Shown piece after piece: positions 8,020 to 15,047 of a DNA stretch of 24,847 bases; the first letter of the stretch is position 1, and each line of letters begins with the position of its first letter. The stretch lies in assembly GCA_017432405.1 (NCBI GenBank), contig JAFRJF010000139.1, positions 1 to 24,847 on the forward strand. Direction: 5' to 3'. The position numbers were made by a program, and so were the translations under genes. A model generated the notes under the pieces. That model was given only the letters and a program-made list of their open reading frames with translations, was not told where the DNA came from and searched no databases. The DNA comes from Clostridia bacterium. GTDB lineage: Bacteria > Bacillota_A > Clostridia > Christensenellales > Aristaeellaceae.

Positions 8020-8756
8020 AGCGATTGTGGAATGCCTTTTGCATGTGCTACAGCATGTTCACCGCCCTGCCCTGCCCCTGGCGCCCCTGGGACGAGGACG
8101 CCCGGGACCTGATGCTGGTGTGCCTGCCCATCGTCGGCGCGCTGCTGGGACTGCTGTGGGCCTCGCTTTCCACGCTGGCGTCGATGTGGCTGGTCTTCCC
8201 CCTCTTTGCGGCGGCCACCGCCGCGCTGCCCTGGCTGCTGACCGGCTTCATCCACCTGGACGGCTATATGGACACCTGCGACGCCATACTCTCGTGGCGT
8301 CCGCTGGAGCAGCGGCTGCGCATCCTGAAGGACGTGCACACCGGGGCCTTCGCCGTGGTGGGGCTGGGGCTTTTGATGCTGTTCAGCTACGCCTCCGCGT
8401 CCGCTCTCACCGCAGACCGGCTTCGAACGCTGCTGTTTATCCCTGTGGTATCCCGCTGCGGGTCGGCCTTCTGCGTGCTGACGCTGAAGCCCATCGGCCA
8501 CAGCGAGTACGCCAGGACCGAGGGCAAGGGCGGCCAGCGCCTCGCCGTCGTCGCCATGTGGGCCATCGCCATGGCCGCCTGTTGGATCTGGCTGGGAAAG
8601 GCCGTGATCGCCCTGGCCGTAGAGACGCTGGCCTACGCGCTGGCGATGCTCTGGGGCTACCGGACGCTGAAGGGCGTATCCGGGGACGTGGCCGGTTTCG
8701 CGCTGACCCTCTCGGAATGCGCGGCGCTGATGGCGCTGGCGAACCTGCGCCTGTAG
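8016..8756 (+). CDS. cobS: Adenosylcobinamide-GDP ribazoletransferase (cobalamin synthase)
   Basis: Integral membrane enzyme joining alpha-ribazole (or its phosphate) to adenosylcobinamide-GDP, the step that completes the nucleotide loop. The product has 246 residues, the usual size. The family signature is GFIHLDGYMDTCDA (77-90), whose Asp residues bind Mg2+. Several long hydrophobic segments (about 33-58, 60-78, 110-132, 180-200, 205-222) match the polytopic topology. The start ATG overlaps the cobU stop (ATGA at 8016-8019), with GGGAG 10 nt upstream. The stop lies 17 bp before the second CobU-like gene. Confidence 0.96.
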   Translation: MKRLWNAFCMCYSMFTALPCPWRPWDEDARDLMLVCLPIVGALLGLLWASLSTLASMWLVFPLFAAATAALPWLLTGFIHLDGYMDTCDAILSWRPLEQRLRILKDVHTGAFAVVGLGLLMLFSYASASALTADRLRTLLFIPVVSRCGSAFCVLTLKPIGHSEYARTEGKGGQRLAVVAMWAIAMAACWIWLGKAVIALAVETLAYALAMLWGYRTLKGVSGDVAGFALTLSECAALMALANLRL

Positions 8757-8773
8757 TTTGAAGGAGGCTTCGT

Positions 8774-9154
8774 ATGATCCTGATCATCGGCGGCAGCTAC
8801 CAGGGCAAGCTGGACTTCGCGCGGCAGCGCTTCCGGCTGGCTGAGGACGATATCCAGGTTTGCACTGAAGACACCGGCGCCCTGGATTTCTCCCGACGCT
8901 GCATCGCCTACATCGACCGCTTCGCCCTGAACCGCGTCCGGTCCGGTTCTGAGCCTGCGGACGCCCTTGGTACAGATTTCGGTCGGTTGAATGATATGAT
9001 CTTCATCGCCAACGACGTCTCCGGCGGCGTGGTGCCCATGGACCCGACCCTTCGCGCCTGGCGCGAGGCCTGCGGCCGGATGAACCTGAAGCTGGCCAAG
9101 GCATCGGACGAGGTCTGGCGGCTGTTCTGCGGCATCCCGCAGCGCGTCAAATGA
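8774..9154 (+). CDS. Short CobU-like protein (second copy)
   Basis: A 126-residue protein that aligns with both ends of CobU but lacks the middle. The N-terminus MILIIGGSYQGKLDFA resembles the P-loop region, but Leu follows the lysine instead of Ser/Thr. The segment with the guanylylated histidine is absent. The C-terminus is canonical: ANDVSGGVVPMD (79-90), then RAWREACGRMN and LAKASDEVWRLFCGIP, matching the NEVGxGIVP and terminal motifs of the family. GAAGGAGG lies 6 nt before the ATG, so it is well translated and not an obvious pseudogene. The stop overlaps the start of the cobC-like gene as ATGA (9151-9154). It may complement the other CobU, regulate it, or be a specialised relative. The biochemical role is inferred only. 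Confidence 0.8.
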   Translation: MILIIGGSYQGKLDFARQRFRLAEDDIQVCTEDTGALDFSRRCIAYIDRFALNRVRSGSEPADALGTDFGRLNDMIFIANDVSGGVVPMDPTLRAWREACGRMNLKLAKASDEVWRLFCGIPQRVK

Positions 9155-9726
9155 GGGCGCTTTTCCTGCTGCGCCACAGCATGACCGAGGCCAACGAGAG
9201 GCGCATCTACTGCGGCCGCACCGACCTTCCCCTGTCGGATAACGGGCGGACAATGGCCCGTGAGATCGCAGTCCAACGCCCCCTGCCCGCCTGTGAGCTT
9301 TACGTCACCAGCGGCATGACCCGGGCCAACGAGACGCTGCAGATACTGACCGGCCGCAAACCCGACCGCGTTCTCACGGCATTTTCAGAGATGGACTTCG
9401 GTCGCTTTGAGATGCTGGGCTATGAAACGCTCCGACATGATCCCGACTACCAGCGCTGGATCGACGACACGGACGGCGTCGTGCCCTGCCCTGGCGGCGA
9501 ATCCACGGGGGCCTTCCGGCAGAGGGTGCGTCAAGGCGGCGCTGAGCTGCTTGAAATGCAATGGCAAACAGCGCTCGTCGTCTGTCACGGCGGTGTCATC
9601 GTCAACCTGATGCAGGGCTGGTTTCCTTTGGAGGCGCGGGGTTTTTACGAATGGCAGCCCGCCGCCTGCAGGGGCTGGCGCGTGCTGTTCGACCACGGTC
9701 TGCCCATTCGGTACGAACCGATTTAA
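9151..9726 (+). CDS. cobC: Histidine phosphatase family protein, probable alpha-ribazole phosphatase
   Basis: A 191-residue phosphoglycerate-mutase-like phosphatase. The N-terminal LLRHSMTEAN contains the phospho-accepting His9. CGRTDLPLSDNG and the SEMDFGRFE block follow, and VVCHGGVI contains the second active-site histidine (His146). The family covers many substrates. The assignment to alpha-ribazole-5'-phosphate (CobC) rests on its place in a cobT-cobU-cobS operon and on the CGRTDLPLS segment, which is common in CobC. The start overlaps the preceding stop (ATGA), and no strong binding site is visible, so it probably depends on translational coupling. Confidence 0.85.
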   Translation: MRALFLLRHSMTEANERRIYCGRTDLPLSDNGRTMAREIAVQRPLPACELYVTSGMTRANETLQILTGRKPDRVLTAFSEMDFGRFEMLGYETLRHDPDYQRWIDDTDGVVPCPGGESTGAFRQRVRQGGAELLEMQWQTALVVCHGGVIVNLMQGWFPLEARGFYEWQPAACRGWRVLFDHGLPIRYEPI

Positions 9727-9759
9727 TAATATCACATTCACATCAAGGAGGTTTCCAAC

Positions 9760-10116
9760 ATGAGGTACAAGGCCATACTCGCAGAGCTCGCCCGCAAGCG
9801 CTATCCCCTTTCCATCATGCTGATGGTCATCGGCGTGCTGCTCATTCCCTTCCCCTACCTGTTCATTCACTATGGATTGGAATTCACCAACTTCTGGTGG
9901 TCGCTGCTGGGCATTTGCATCGGCGTCGTGAACGGAAGCCTGTTCATCGGCCTCGGCTCGCTGGTGGAGGACGTCCACGACATCTCCATGCACACCGTGG
10001 GCTATGACCTGGAGATCACCGAGGTTCAGGAGGATGAGCTGGAAGACGCGGAGGAAGCGGAGGCAGAAGCGGAAGAAACGCAGGCAGCGCCCGAAGAAAA
10101 TGCGCCCATCGAATAG
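9760..10116 (+). CDS. Small membrane protein with acidic tail
   Basis: A 118-residue protein of unknown family. Two transmembrane segments (about residues 17-37 and 45-68) are followed by a tail of about 40 residues consisting mainly of Glu, Asp and Ala (VQEDELEDAEEAEAEAEETQ). It has an excellent ribosome binding site (AAGGAGG at 9745-9751, 8 nt spacing). It follows cobC by 33 bp and precedes a strong terminator, so it is probably the last gene of the operon. The acidic low-complexity tail could be cytoplasmic and bind cations or proteins. No link to cobalamin is visible in the sequence itself. Confidence 0.8.
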   Translation: MRYKAILAELARKRYPLSIMLMVIGVLLIPFPYLFIHYGLEFTNFWWSLLGICIGVVNGSLFIGLGSLVEDVHDISMHTVGYDLEITEVQEDELEDAEEAEAEAEETQAAPEENAPIE

Positions 10117-10141
10117 TTAATCATTTATTCATATAATCGTT

Positions 10142-10171
10142 ATGAGAATCGAATACTCGATTCTCATTTTT
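10142..10171 (+). terminator. Intrinsic terminator after the cob operon
   Basis: A perfect 11-bp stem (10142-10152 with 10157-10167) and a 4-nt loop, followed by a run of Ts to 10171. It starts 25 bp after the stop of the acidic-tailed membrane protein and fits a classical Rho-independent terminator. Confidence 0.92.
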
Positions 10172-10221
10172 GTAAACTCTTGTGACCTTTTTGTGCGAAC
10201 TCCGTGATAAAGTAGGTGCAT

Positions 10222-10249
10222 CTTCAAAGCGTATGCGCCATCCTTTGAA
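10222..10249 (+). other. Hairpin in the leader of the PreA-like gene
   Basis: TTCAAAG (10222-10228) pairs with CTTTGAA (10243-10249) around a 14-nt loop, within the 120-bp AT-rich leader between the terminator and the gene at 10292. I could not identify a convincing promoter in this leader or match it to a known riboswitch. Confidence 0.3.
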
Positions 10250-10291
10250 AAAACAGAAATGAGTATCAATATAGAGAAGAGGTGATTCGGC

Positions 10292-11797
10292 GTGATCCGG
10301 AACGAACCGATGATTCGCAGGCTGGACATGATCCATTGCCTGCTATGCGGAAACGCGCCTTGCGATTCGGCCTGCCCGAAGCTCGATCCCTCGAGCCTTT
10401 TGCGCAGCATATGGATGCGCAACGAACAGGGCGCGGTCTCCAGGCTGCCGCGGGACAACCCCTGTACAGACTGCTCGGCCCCCTGCGAACGCGCCTGCGT
10501 GCGAGCGGGCCAGGTGCCCATCCGCAGCCTGATCAATCGCCTGTACTGGCAGGTGCAGCCCGAGGTGGAGACCCCTGTCCCCAGCGATGAGCATCGACTT
10601 CGCAGCGAACTGTGCGGCATACCGCTGGAGAACCCCTTCCTGTTGGCCTCCTCCGTGGTCGCCAGCACCTACGACATGTGCGCCCGCGCCTTCGAAGCGG
10701 GCTGGGCAGGCGCCTGCTTCAAGACCATCTGTTCGCTGGATATCCACGAGGCCTCTCCCCGGTATTCCGCCGTCACCGGCGCCGACGGCAGCATCGTGGG
10801 CTTCAAGAACATCGAACAGCTTTCCGACCACAGCGTCGCGGAGAACATGGAAATCTTTCGCCGGCTGAAGGTCAAATACCCTACCAAGTTCATACTCGCC
10901 TCCATCATGGGGCGGGACGAGGCGGAATGGGGCGAGCTGGCCCGGCAATGCGAGGCCAACGGTGCGGACGCCATCGAGCTGAATTTCTCCTGTCCCAACA
11001 TGGCCGAGGGCGGGCTGGGCTCGGACATCGGCCAGGTGCCGGAGCTGGTGGAGCGCTTTACCGCCGCCGCCAAGCGCGCCTGCGGCATCCCGGTGCTGGC
11101 GAAGCTGACGCCCAACGTCGCCATCATGAGTCCCGCCGCCCAGGCGGCCAGGCACGGCGGCGCGGATGGCATCGCCGCCATCAACACCATCAAATCCGTA
11201 ATGCAGCTGAACATTCACACCTTCATATCCTCGCCCTCGATCCACGGCCAGAGCGCCGTGGGCGGCTACAGCGGCAACGCGGTAAAGCCCATCGCCCTGC
11301 GGTTCGTCTCGGAGCTGGCCGCAAATCCGGCGCTGCCGGGCATGCACATTTCAGGCATGGGCGGCGTGGAAACCTGGCAGGACGCCCTGGAATTCCTGCT
11401 GCTGGGCAGCCGCTCGATACAGGTGGCCACCGCCGTGATGCAATACGGCTACCGGATCATCGACGATCTGAAGGAGGGCCTGAACCTCTACCTTGCGGAA
11501 AAGGGCTTTGACAGCGTCGGCCAGGTCGTCGGCCTGGGGCTGGACGCGCTGCACGCAAACACGGACACCCTGGAGCGGGACACCGTGCTGTTTCCCAGGT
11601 TCATCCGGGAAAAGTGCATCGGCTGCGGGCGCTGTGAGATCTCCTGCGCCGACGGCGGCCACCAGGCCATTCGGCTGAACGATCAGCGCAGGCCGGTGCT
11701 CAACGGCAAGCGCTGCGTGGGCTGCCACCTCTGCGCGCTGGTCTGCCCCGAGGGCGCCATCGTTTCCAGCGGGAAGCGGGTGACGCCGAAGCGCTGA
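10292..11797 (+). CDS. PreA-like FMN/Fe-S oxidoreductase with extra N-terminal Fe-S domain
   Basis: A 501-residue cytoplasmic oxidoreductase related to the PreA subunit of NAD-dependent dihydropyrimidine dehydrogenase and to class 1 dihydroorotate dehydrogenases. Residues 10-85 hold two cysteine clusters (C16/C19/C24/C28 and C58/C61/C65/C69) like the N-terminal Fe-S domain of PreT/GltD proteins. Residues 105-425 form the FMN TIM barrel, with NFSCPN at 231-236 and SGMGGV at 354-359. Two ferredoxin-type [4Fe-4S] motifs lie at C442/C445/C448/C452 and C475/C478/C481/C485. The FAD/NAD-binding part of PreT is missing and no partner gene is adjacent. The GTG start at 10292 has GAGGTG 7 nt upstream. 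The substrate could be a pyrimidine or another ring; the sequence does not decide. Confidence 0.88.
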   Translation: MIRNEPMIRRLDMIHCLLCGNAPCDSACPKLDPSSLLRSIWMRNEQGAVSRLPRDNPCTDCSAPCERACVRAGQVPIRSLINRLYWQVQPEVETPVPSDEHRLRSELCGIPLENPFLLASSVVASTYDMCARAFEAGWAGACFKTICSLDIHEASPRYSAVTGADGSIVGFKNIEQLSDHSVAENMEIFRRLKVKYPTKFILASIMGRDEAEWGELARQCEANGADAIELNFSCPNMAEGGLGSDIGQVPELVERFTAAAKRACGIPVLAKLTPNVAIMSPAAQAARHGGADGIAAINTIKSVMQLNIHTFISSPSIHGQSAVGGYSGNAVKPIALRFVSELAANPALPGMHISGMGGVETWQDALEFLLLGSRSIQVATAVMQYGYRIIDDLKEGLNLYLAEKGFDSVGQVVGLGLDALHANTDTLERDTVLFPRFIREKCIGCGRCEISCADGGHQAIRLNDQRRPVLNGKRCVGCHLCALVCPEGAIVSSGKRVTPKR

Positions 11798-11812
11798 GCG
11801 CTTCATAAAACA

Positions 11813-11848
11813 CATACCGGCTGCAATTCCTGAATTGCAGCCGGTATG
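11813..11848. terminator. Bidirectional terminator between the PreA-like and DUF2284 genes
   Basis: A near-perfect palindrome: 15 bp pair (11813-11827 with 11834-11848) around a 6-nt loop, extendable to 17 bp. It is flanked by GTTTATTT on the plus side and TGTTTTAT on the minus side, and sits between convergent genes. Confidence 0.88.
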
Positions 11849-11850
11849 GT

Positions 11851-12384
11851 TTATTTATACAGTATCAACGAAAACCATGTGACGATATTCCCCTGGGCCA
11901 GGAATTCTATGCCGTGCTTTTCCGCCAGGTCGGTGACCAGTATGCCGTGGCTCTCCACGCAGGGGAACATGCGGTCCGGAAAGCGGCAGGGGGCGTCGGG
12001 CCAGGTGCAATGGGCGCAGTGGGCGCAGGCCTCTGTGGACAGCGTCAGCGTCTGTGAGGCCTGCTCGCGCACCATCGCAAGCACCTGCCGGGTGATCTCC
12101 TCGTGGTCGGCCCTGGTCGACAGGGTCTCTTCGATGTTGGCGATGTCGCTGACCTCGGTGATCGTGGCGATCAGCAGGCCCTCCTCGAAGGCCATCACCC
12201 GCTCCTGGCAGGCTGCCACCGTGCCCACTGCCGGCGGACAGGCCCAGGTGGTGTTATACATCGGGCATTCCGTCTGGCAGATGTAGCGGACCCGGTCGGA
12301 AAAGACTAGCTCGTCCGTCTTGACAAAGGCGTACTCGTACAGCGGCAGCTCCGCCAGCTGCGCCTCCAGCTTCTGTCTGTCCAT
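11851..12384 (-). CDS. DUF2284 cysteine-rich, predicted metal-binding protein
   Basis: A 177-residue protein matching the DUF2284 pattern: an N-terminal C36/C40 pair with CPMYNTTWACPP, then a C-terminal cluster C120/C123/C126 with CTWPDAPCRFP (C133) and PCVESHGI (C142). Such a cysteine set suggests an Fe-S cluster or another metal site; the family has no firmly established function that I know of. The ATG at 12384 lies 2 bp after the livF stop, so it is the last gene of the liv operon and probably coupled to livF. It could sense or process something linked to the imported substrate, but this is inference from position only. Confidence 0.85.
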   Translation of the reverse strand: MDRQKLEAQLAELPLYEYAFVKTDELVFSDRVRYICQTECPMYNTTWACPPAVGTVAACQERVMAFEEGLLIATITEVSDIANIEETLSTRADHEEITRQVLAMVREQASQTLTLSTEACAHCAHCTWPDAPCRFPDRMFPCVESHGILVTDLAEKHGIEFLAQGNIVTWFSLILYK

Positions 12385-12386
12385 GA

Positions 12387-13115
12387 TCAGCCGCCCAGGT
12401 AGGCCTCGCGCACGCGATCGTCCGCCAGCACCTCCGCGGCGGGGCCGGAGATGGTGATCCTGCCGGTGCCCAGCACATAGGCGCGGTCCGCGATGGACAG
12501 GGCCATCTGGGCGTTCTGCTCCACCAGCAGTATCGTGGTACCCGCCGCGTGCAGCTCCTTGATGATGTCGAAGATCTGCTCCACCAGTATCGGCGCCAGG
12601 CCCATCGAGGGCTCGTCCAGCATCAGCAGCTTGGGTTTGCTCATCAGCGCCCGGCCCATGGCCAGCATCTGTTGCTCGCCGCCGGAGAGCGTGCCCGCGA
12701 TCTGCTTTTCGCGCTCCTTCAGCCGGGGAAAGCGCTTGAACACGTCCTCCAGGGACGCGGGAATCTCGTCGTTCGGGCGGGAATAGCCGCCCATCTCCAG
12801 GTTTTCGCGCACGGTCATCTGCTGGAACACGCGCCGCCCCTCGGGGCAAAGCGCCATGCCCAGGCCGACGATCCGGCTGGCCCCGATGCCCACGATGCCC
12901 CTGCCCTCGAAGCTGATCAATCCGCTGCGGGGCTTGAGCAGGCCGGAGACCGTGTTCAGCGTGGTGGACTTGCCCGCGCCGTTCGCGCCGATCAGCGTGA
13001 CGATCTCCCCCTCGTTGACCTCGAAGGAGATGCCCTTGATGGCGTGTATGCTGCCGTAGTAGACGTGGATGTCGTCCACCCGCAGCAGGCTCTTGCTCTT
13101 CGTTGCTTCGCTCAT
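12387..13115 (-). CDS. livF: Branched-chain amino acid ABC transporter ATP-binding protein LivF
   Basis: A 242-residue ATPase of the hydrophobic amino acid uptake (HAAT) family, one of the two nucleotide-binding subunits. Walker A is GANGAGKS (43-50), the ABC signature is LSGGEQQ (143-149) and Walker B is LLMLDEPS (163-170). Its YYGSIHAIKGISFEV start and VEQNAQMALSIADRAYVL end are characteristic of LivF. The ATG at 13115 lies 3 bp after the livG stop, and the binding site GGAGGG is inside the livG 3' end. DUF2284 follows 2 bp downstream. Confidence 0.96.
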   Translation of the reverse strand: MSEATKSKSLLRVDDIHVYYGSIHAIKGISFEVNEGEIVTLIGANGAGKSTTLNTVSGLLKPRSGLISFEGRGIVGIGASRIVGLGMALCPEGRRVFQQMTVRENLEMGGYSRPNDEIPASLEDVFKRFPRLKEREKQIAGTLSGGEQQMLAMGRALMSKPKLLMLDEPSMGLAPILVEQIFDIIKELHAAGTTILLVEQNAQMALSIADRAYVLGTGRITISGPAAEVLADDRVREAYLGG

Positions 13116-13118
13116 GCC

Positions 13119-13982
13119 TCAGCCCTCCTTCTTCTTGCCCAGATAGGCCTCGATGACGGTCGGGTTGGCCTGAATCTCGTCGGCGGTGCCCTTGGCGATG
13201 ATGCGGCCGTAGTTCAGCACGCAGATGCCCTCGCAGATGCCCATGACCAGGTTCATGTCGTGCTCGATCAGCATGACGGCGATCTTGAACTGGTCGCGGA
13301 TCTTGATGATGTTGTGCATCAGCTCCTCCGTCTCGTGGGGGTTCATGCCCGCCGCTGGCTCGTCCAGCAGCAGCAGCGAGGGATTCGTGGCCAGCGCGCG
13401 GACGATCTCGAGACGCCTCTGCGCGCCGTAGGGCAGCGAACCGGCCCGCACGCCCGCCAGGTCCTGCATGTCGAAGATCGACAGCAGCTCCAGCGCCTTT
13501 TCGTGCTGCCTGCGCTCGCCCTTCCAGTAGCCGAGCAGGCGCAGTATGCCGGTGAACATGCCGTATTTGACCTGGTTGTGCAGGCCGATGCGCACGTTGT
13601 CCTCCACCGTCATGTTGTCAAACAGGCGAATGTTCTGGAACGTGCGGGCGATGCCCAGCTTGTTGGCCTGCACGGTGTTCATGCCCGCGGTGTCCTTGCC
13701 GTTGATCAGTACCGTGCCCATCGTGGGCTGGTAGACCTTCGTCAGCAGGTTGAACACGGTGGTCTTGCCCGCGCCGTTGGGGCCGATCAGCCCGGCGATC
13801 TCGGTCTTGCCGATGATCAGGTTGAAGTCCTCCACGGCCTTCAGGCCGCCGAACTCTATGCCCAGGTGGCGCGCCTCCAGCACCGGCGTGGACAGCAGGT
13901 CGCGCTCCGGGATGATGCCCTGGCTGGGCGCCGGCACCATCTTGGTGTCCAGCAGCCGCTTCTTGCCCTCGGTCTGTGTCAT
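13119..13982 (-). CDS. livG: Branched-chain amino acid ABC transporter ATP-binding protein LivG
   Basis: A 287-residue ATPase pairing with LivF. Walker A is GPNGAGKT (67-74), the signature is the LivG-type LPYGAQRR (183-190) and Walker B is LLLLDEPA (203-210). AGMNPHETEEL and HDMNLVMGICE are typical of LivG. An N-terminal extension of about 30 residues precedes the normal start of the domain (VLEARHLGIEFGGLKAV). The start ATG overlaps the livM stop (ATGA at 13979-13982), which supports this long version rather than an internal start. Confidence 0.96.
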   Translation of the reverse strand: MTQTEGKKRLLDTKMVPAPSQGIIPERDLLSTPVLEARHLGIEFGGLKAVEDFNLIIGKTEIAGLIGPNGAGKTTVFNLLTKVYQPTMGTVLINGKDTAGMNTVQANKLGIARTFQNIRLFDNMTVEDNVRIGLHNQVKYGMFTGILRLLGYWKGERRQHEKALELLSIFDMQDLAGVRAGSLPYGAQRRLEIVRALATNPSLLLLDEPAAGMNPHETEELMHNIIKIRDQFKIAVMLIEHDMNLVMGICEGICVLNYGRIIAKGTADEIQANPTVIEAYLGKKKEG

Positions 13983-15037
13983 TCGTCAGCACCTCCCACC
14001 TGTACCTGGTCGTCACGGCCCTTGCGCCGCGCCAGCTGGCCGAACAGGGAGCGCAGCATCGGGTTGTTGGTGACCAGCATCACCAGGATCAGCACGATGG
14101 CGTACACTAGCATGCGGTAGTCGGCAAAGGTCCTCAGCAGCTCCGGCAGCACCGTCAGCAGCGTCGCCGCGATGATGGAACCCCAGATGTTGCCAATGCC
14201 GCCCAACACCACGAACACCAGCACCAGTATCGACGTGTCGAACTTGAACTTGGAGGCGGCCACGGTGGAGAAATTCATGCCGTACAGCGCGCCGGCCATG
14301 CCGGCCAGCACCGCCGCGGTGACGAAGGCCATCATCTTGTACTTGGTCACGTTGATGCCCATGGCCTCTGCCGCGATGCGGTTGTCACGGGTGGCCATAA
14401 TGGCCCGGCCCGAGCGGCTGTTGATCAGGTTCATCACAACGACCAGTGAAAAGATGATCAGCGCAAAGCCCATCGGGAAGGTGGCGATCTTGTCCACGCC
14501 GGTTGCGCCCTGTGGGCCGCTGACCAGCAGTGTTCCCGGGATATTGGGATTGTTGAAGGAAACGTGCAAACGTCCCTCTTCCAGCGAGAAGTAAAGGCAG
14601 TTCAACACGTTGCGGATGATCTCGCCGAAGGCCAGCGTCACGATGGCCAGGTAATCGCCCCGCAGCCGAAGCACGGGAATGCCGATCAGCACACCCGCAA
14701 TGCCCGCGAACATGCCGCCGACGATCATGGCCAGCACAAGGCGCAGGACTTCGCTGTCCACGTGCAGCGCTGCGTTCAGCCAGGCGGAGGCTATTATGCC
14801 GGAAAACGCACCGACGCTCATAAATCCGGCATGACCCAGGCTCAGCTCGCCGGAGATGCCCACCACCAGGTTCAGCGATATCGCCATCACAATATATACG
14901 CAAATGGGCACCATCTGCCCCTTCAACGAACGCTTCATCGTGCCGGAGGCGATCATCGACTGGCATATGATAAAGGCGATAATGACGATGCCAAAGGATA
15001 TGATGTTGTTGACCGTGCTCTTTTTCAGCTTTTTCAT
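13979..15037 (-). CDS. livM: Branched-chain amino acid ABC transporter permease LivM
   Basis: A 352-residue polytopic permease. The sequence holds many hydrophobic helices and the LivM hallmarks: SLGHAGFMSVGAF, IGIPVLRLRGDYLAIVTLAFGEI, a periplasmic NxPxIPG-like loop, and SRSGRAIMATRDNRIAAEAMGIN, the coupling loop to the ATPases. The frame extends to a GTG at 15046. I chose the ATG at 15037 because GAGGTG lies 6 nt upstream and overlaps the livH stop region. The livH stop is 10 bp upstream and the livG start overlaps the end of this gene. Confidence 0.95.
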   Translation of the reverse strand: MKKLKKSTVNNIISFGIVIIAFIICQSMIASGTMKRSLKGQMVPICVYIVMAISLNLVVGISGELSLGHAGFMSVGAFSGIIASAWLNAALHVDSEVLRLVLAMIVGGMFAGIAGVLIGIPVLRLRGDYLAIVTLAFGEIIRNVLNCLYFSLEEGRLHVSFNNPNIPGTLLVSGPQGATGVDKIATFPMGFALIIFSLVVVMNLINSRSGRAIMATRDNRIAAEAMGINVTKYKMMAFVTAAVLAGMAGALYGMNFSTVAASKFKFDTSILVLVFVVLGGIGNIWGSIIAATLLTVLPELLRTFADYRMLVYAIVLILVMLVTNNPMLRSLFGQLARRKGRDDQVQVGGADE

Positions 15038-15047
15038 ACCCCTCACC

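Noticed and set aside
10121..10336. A 71-codon minus-strand frame in the gap before the PreA-like gene
   Set aside because: It overlaps the terminator and the start of the PreA-like gene, and no binding site or recognisable sequence supports it.
12549..14120. A 523-codon open frame on the plus strand opposite livF and livG
   Set aside because: It covers two conserved ATPases in antisense, and its composition (Gln/His/Asp/Leu repeats such as HQQLG) is that of a reverse-complement shadow.
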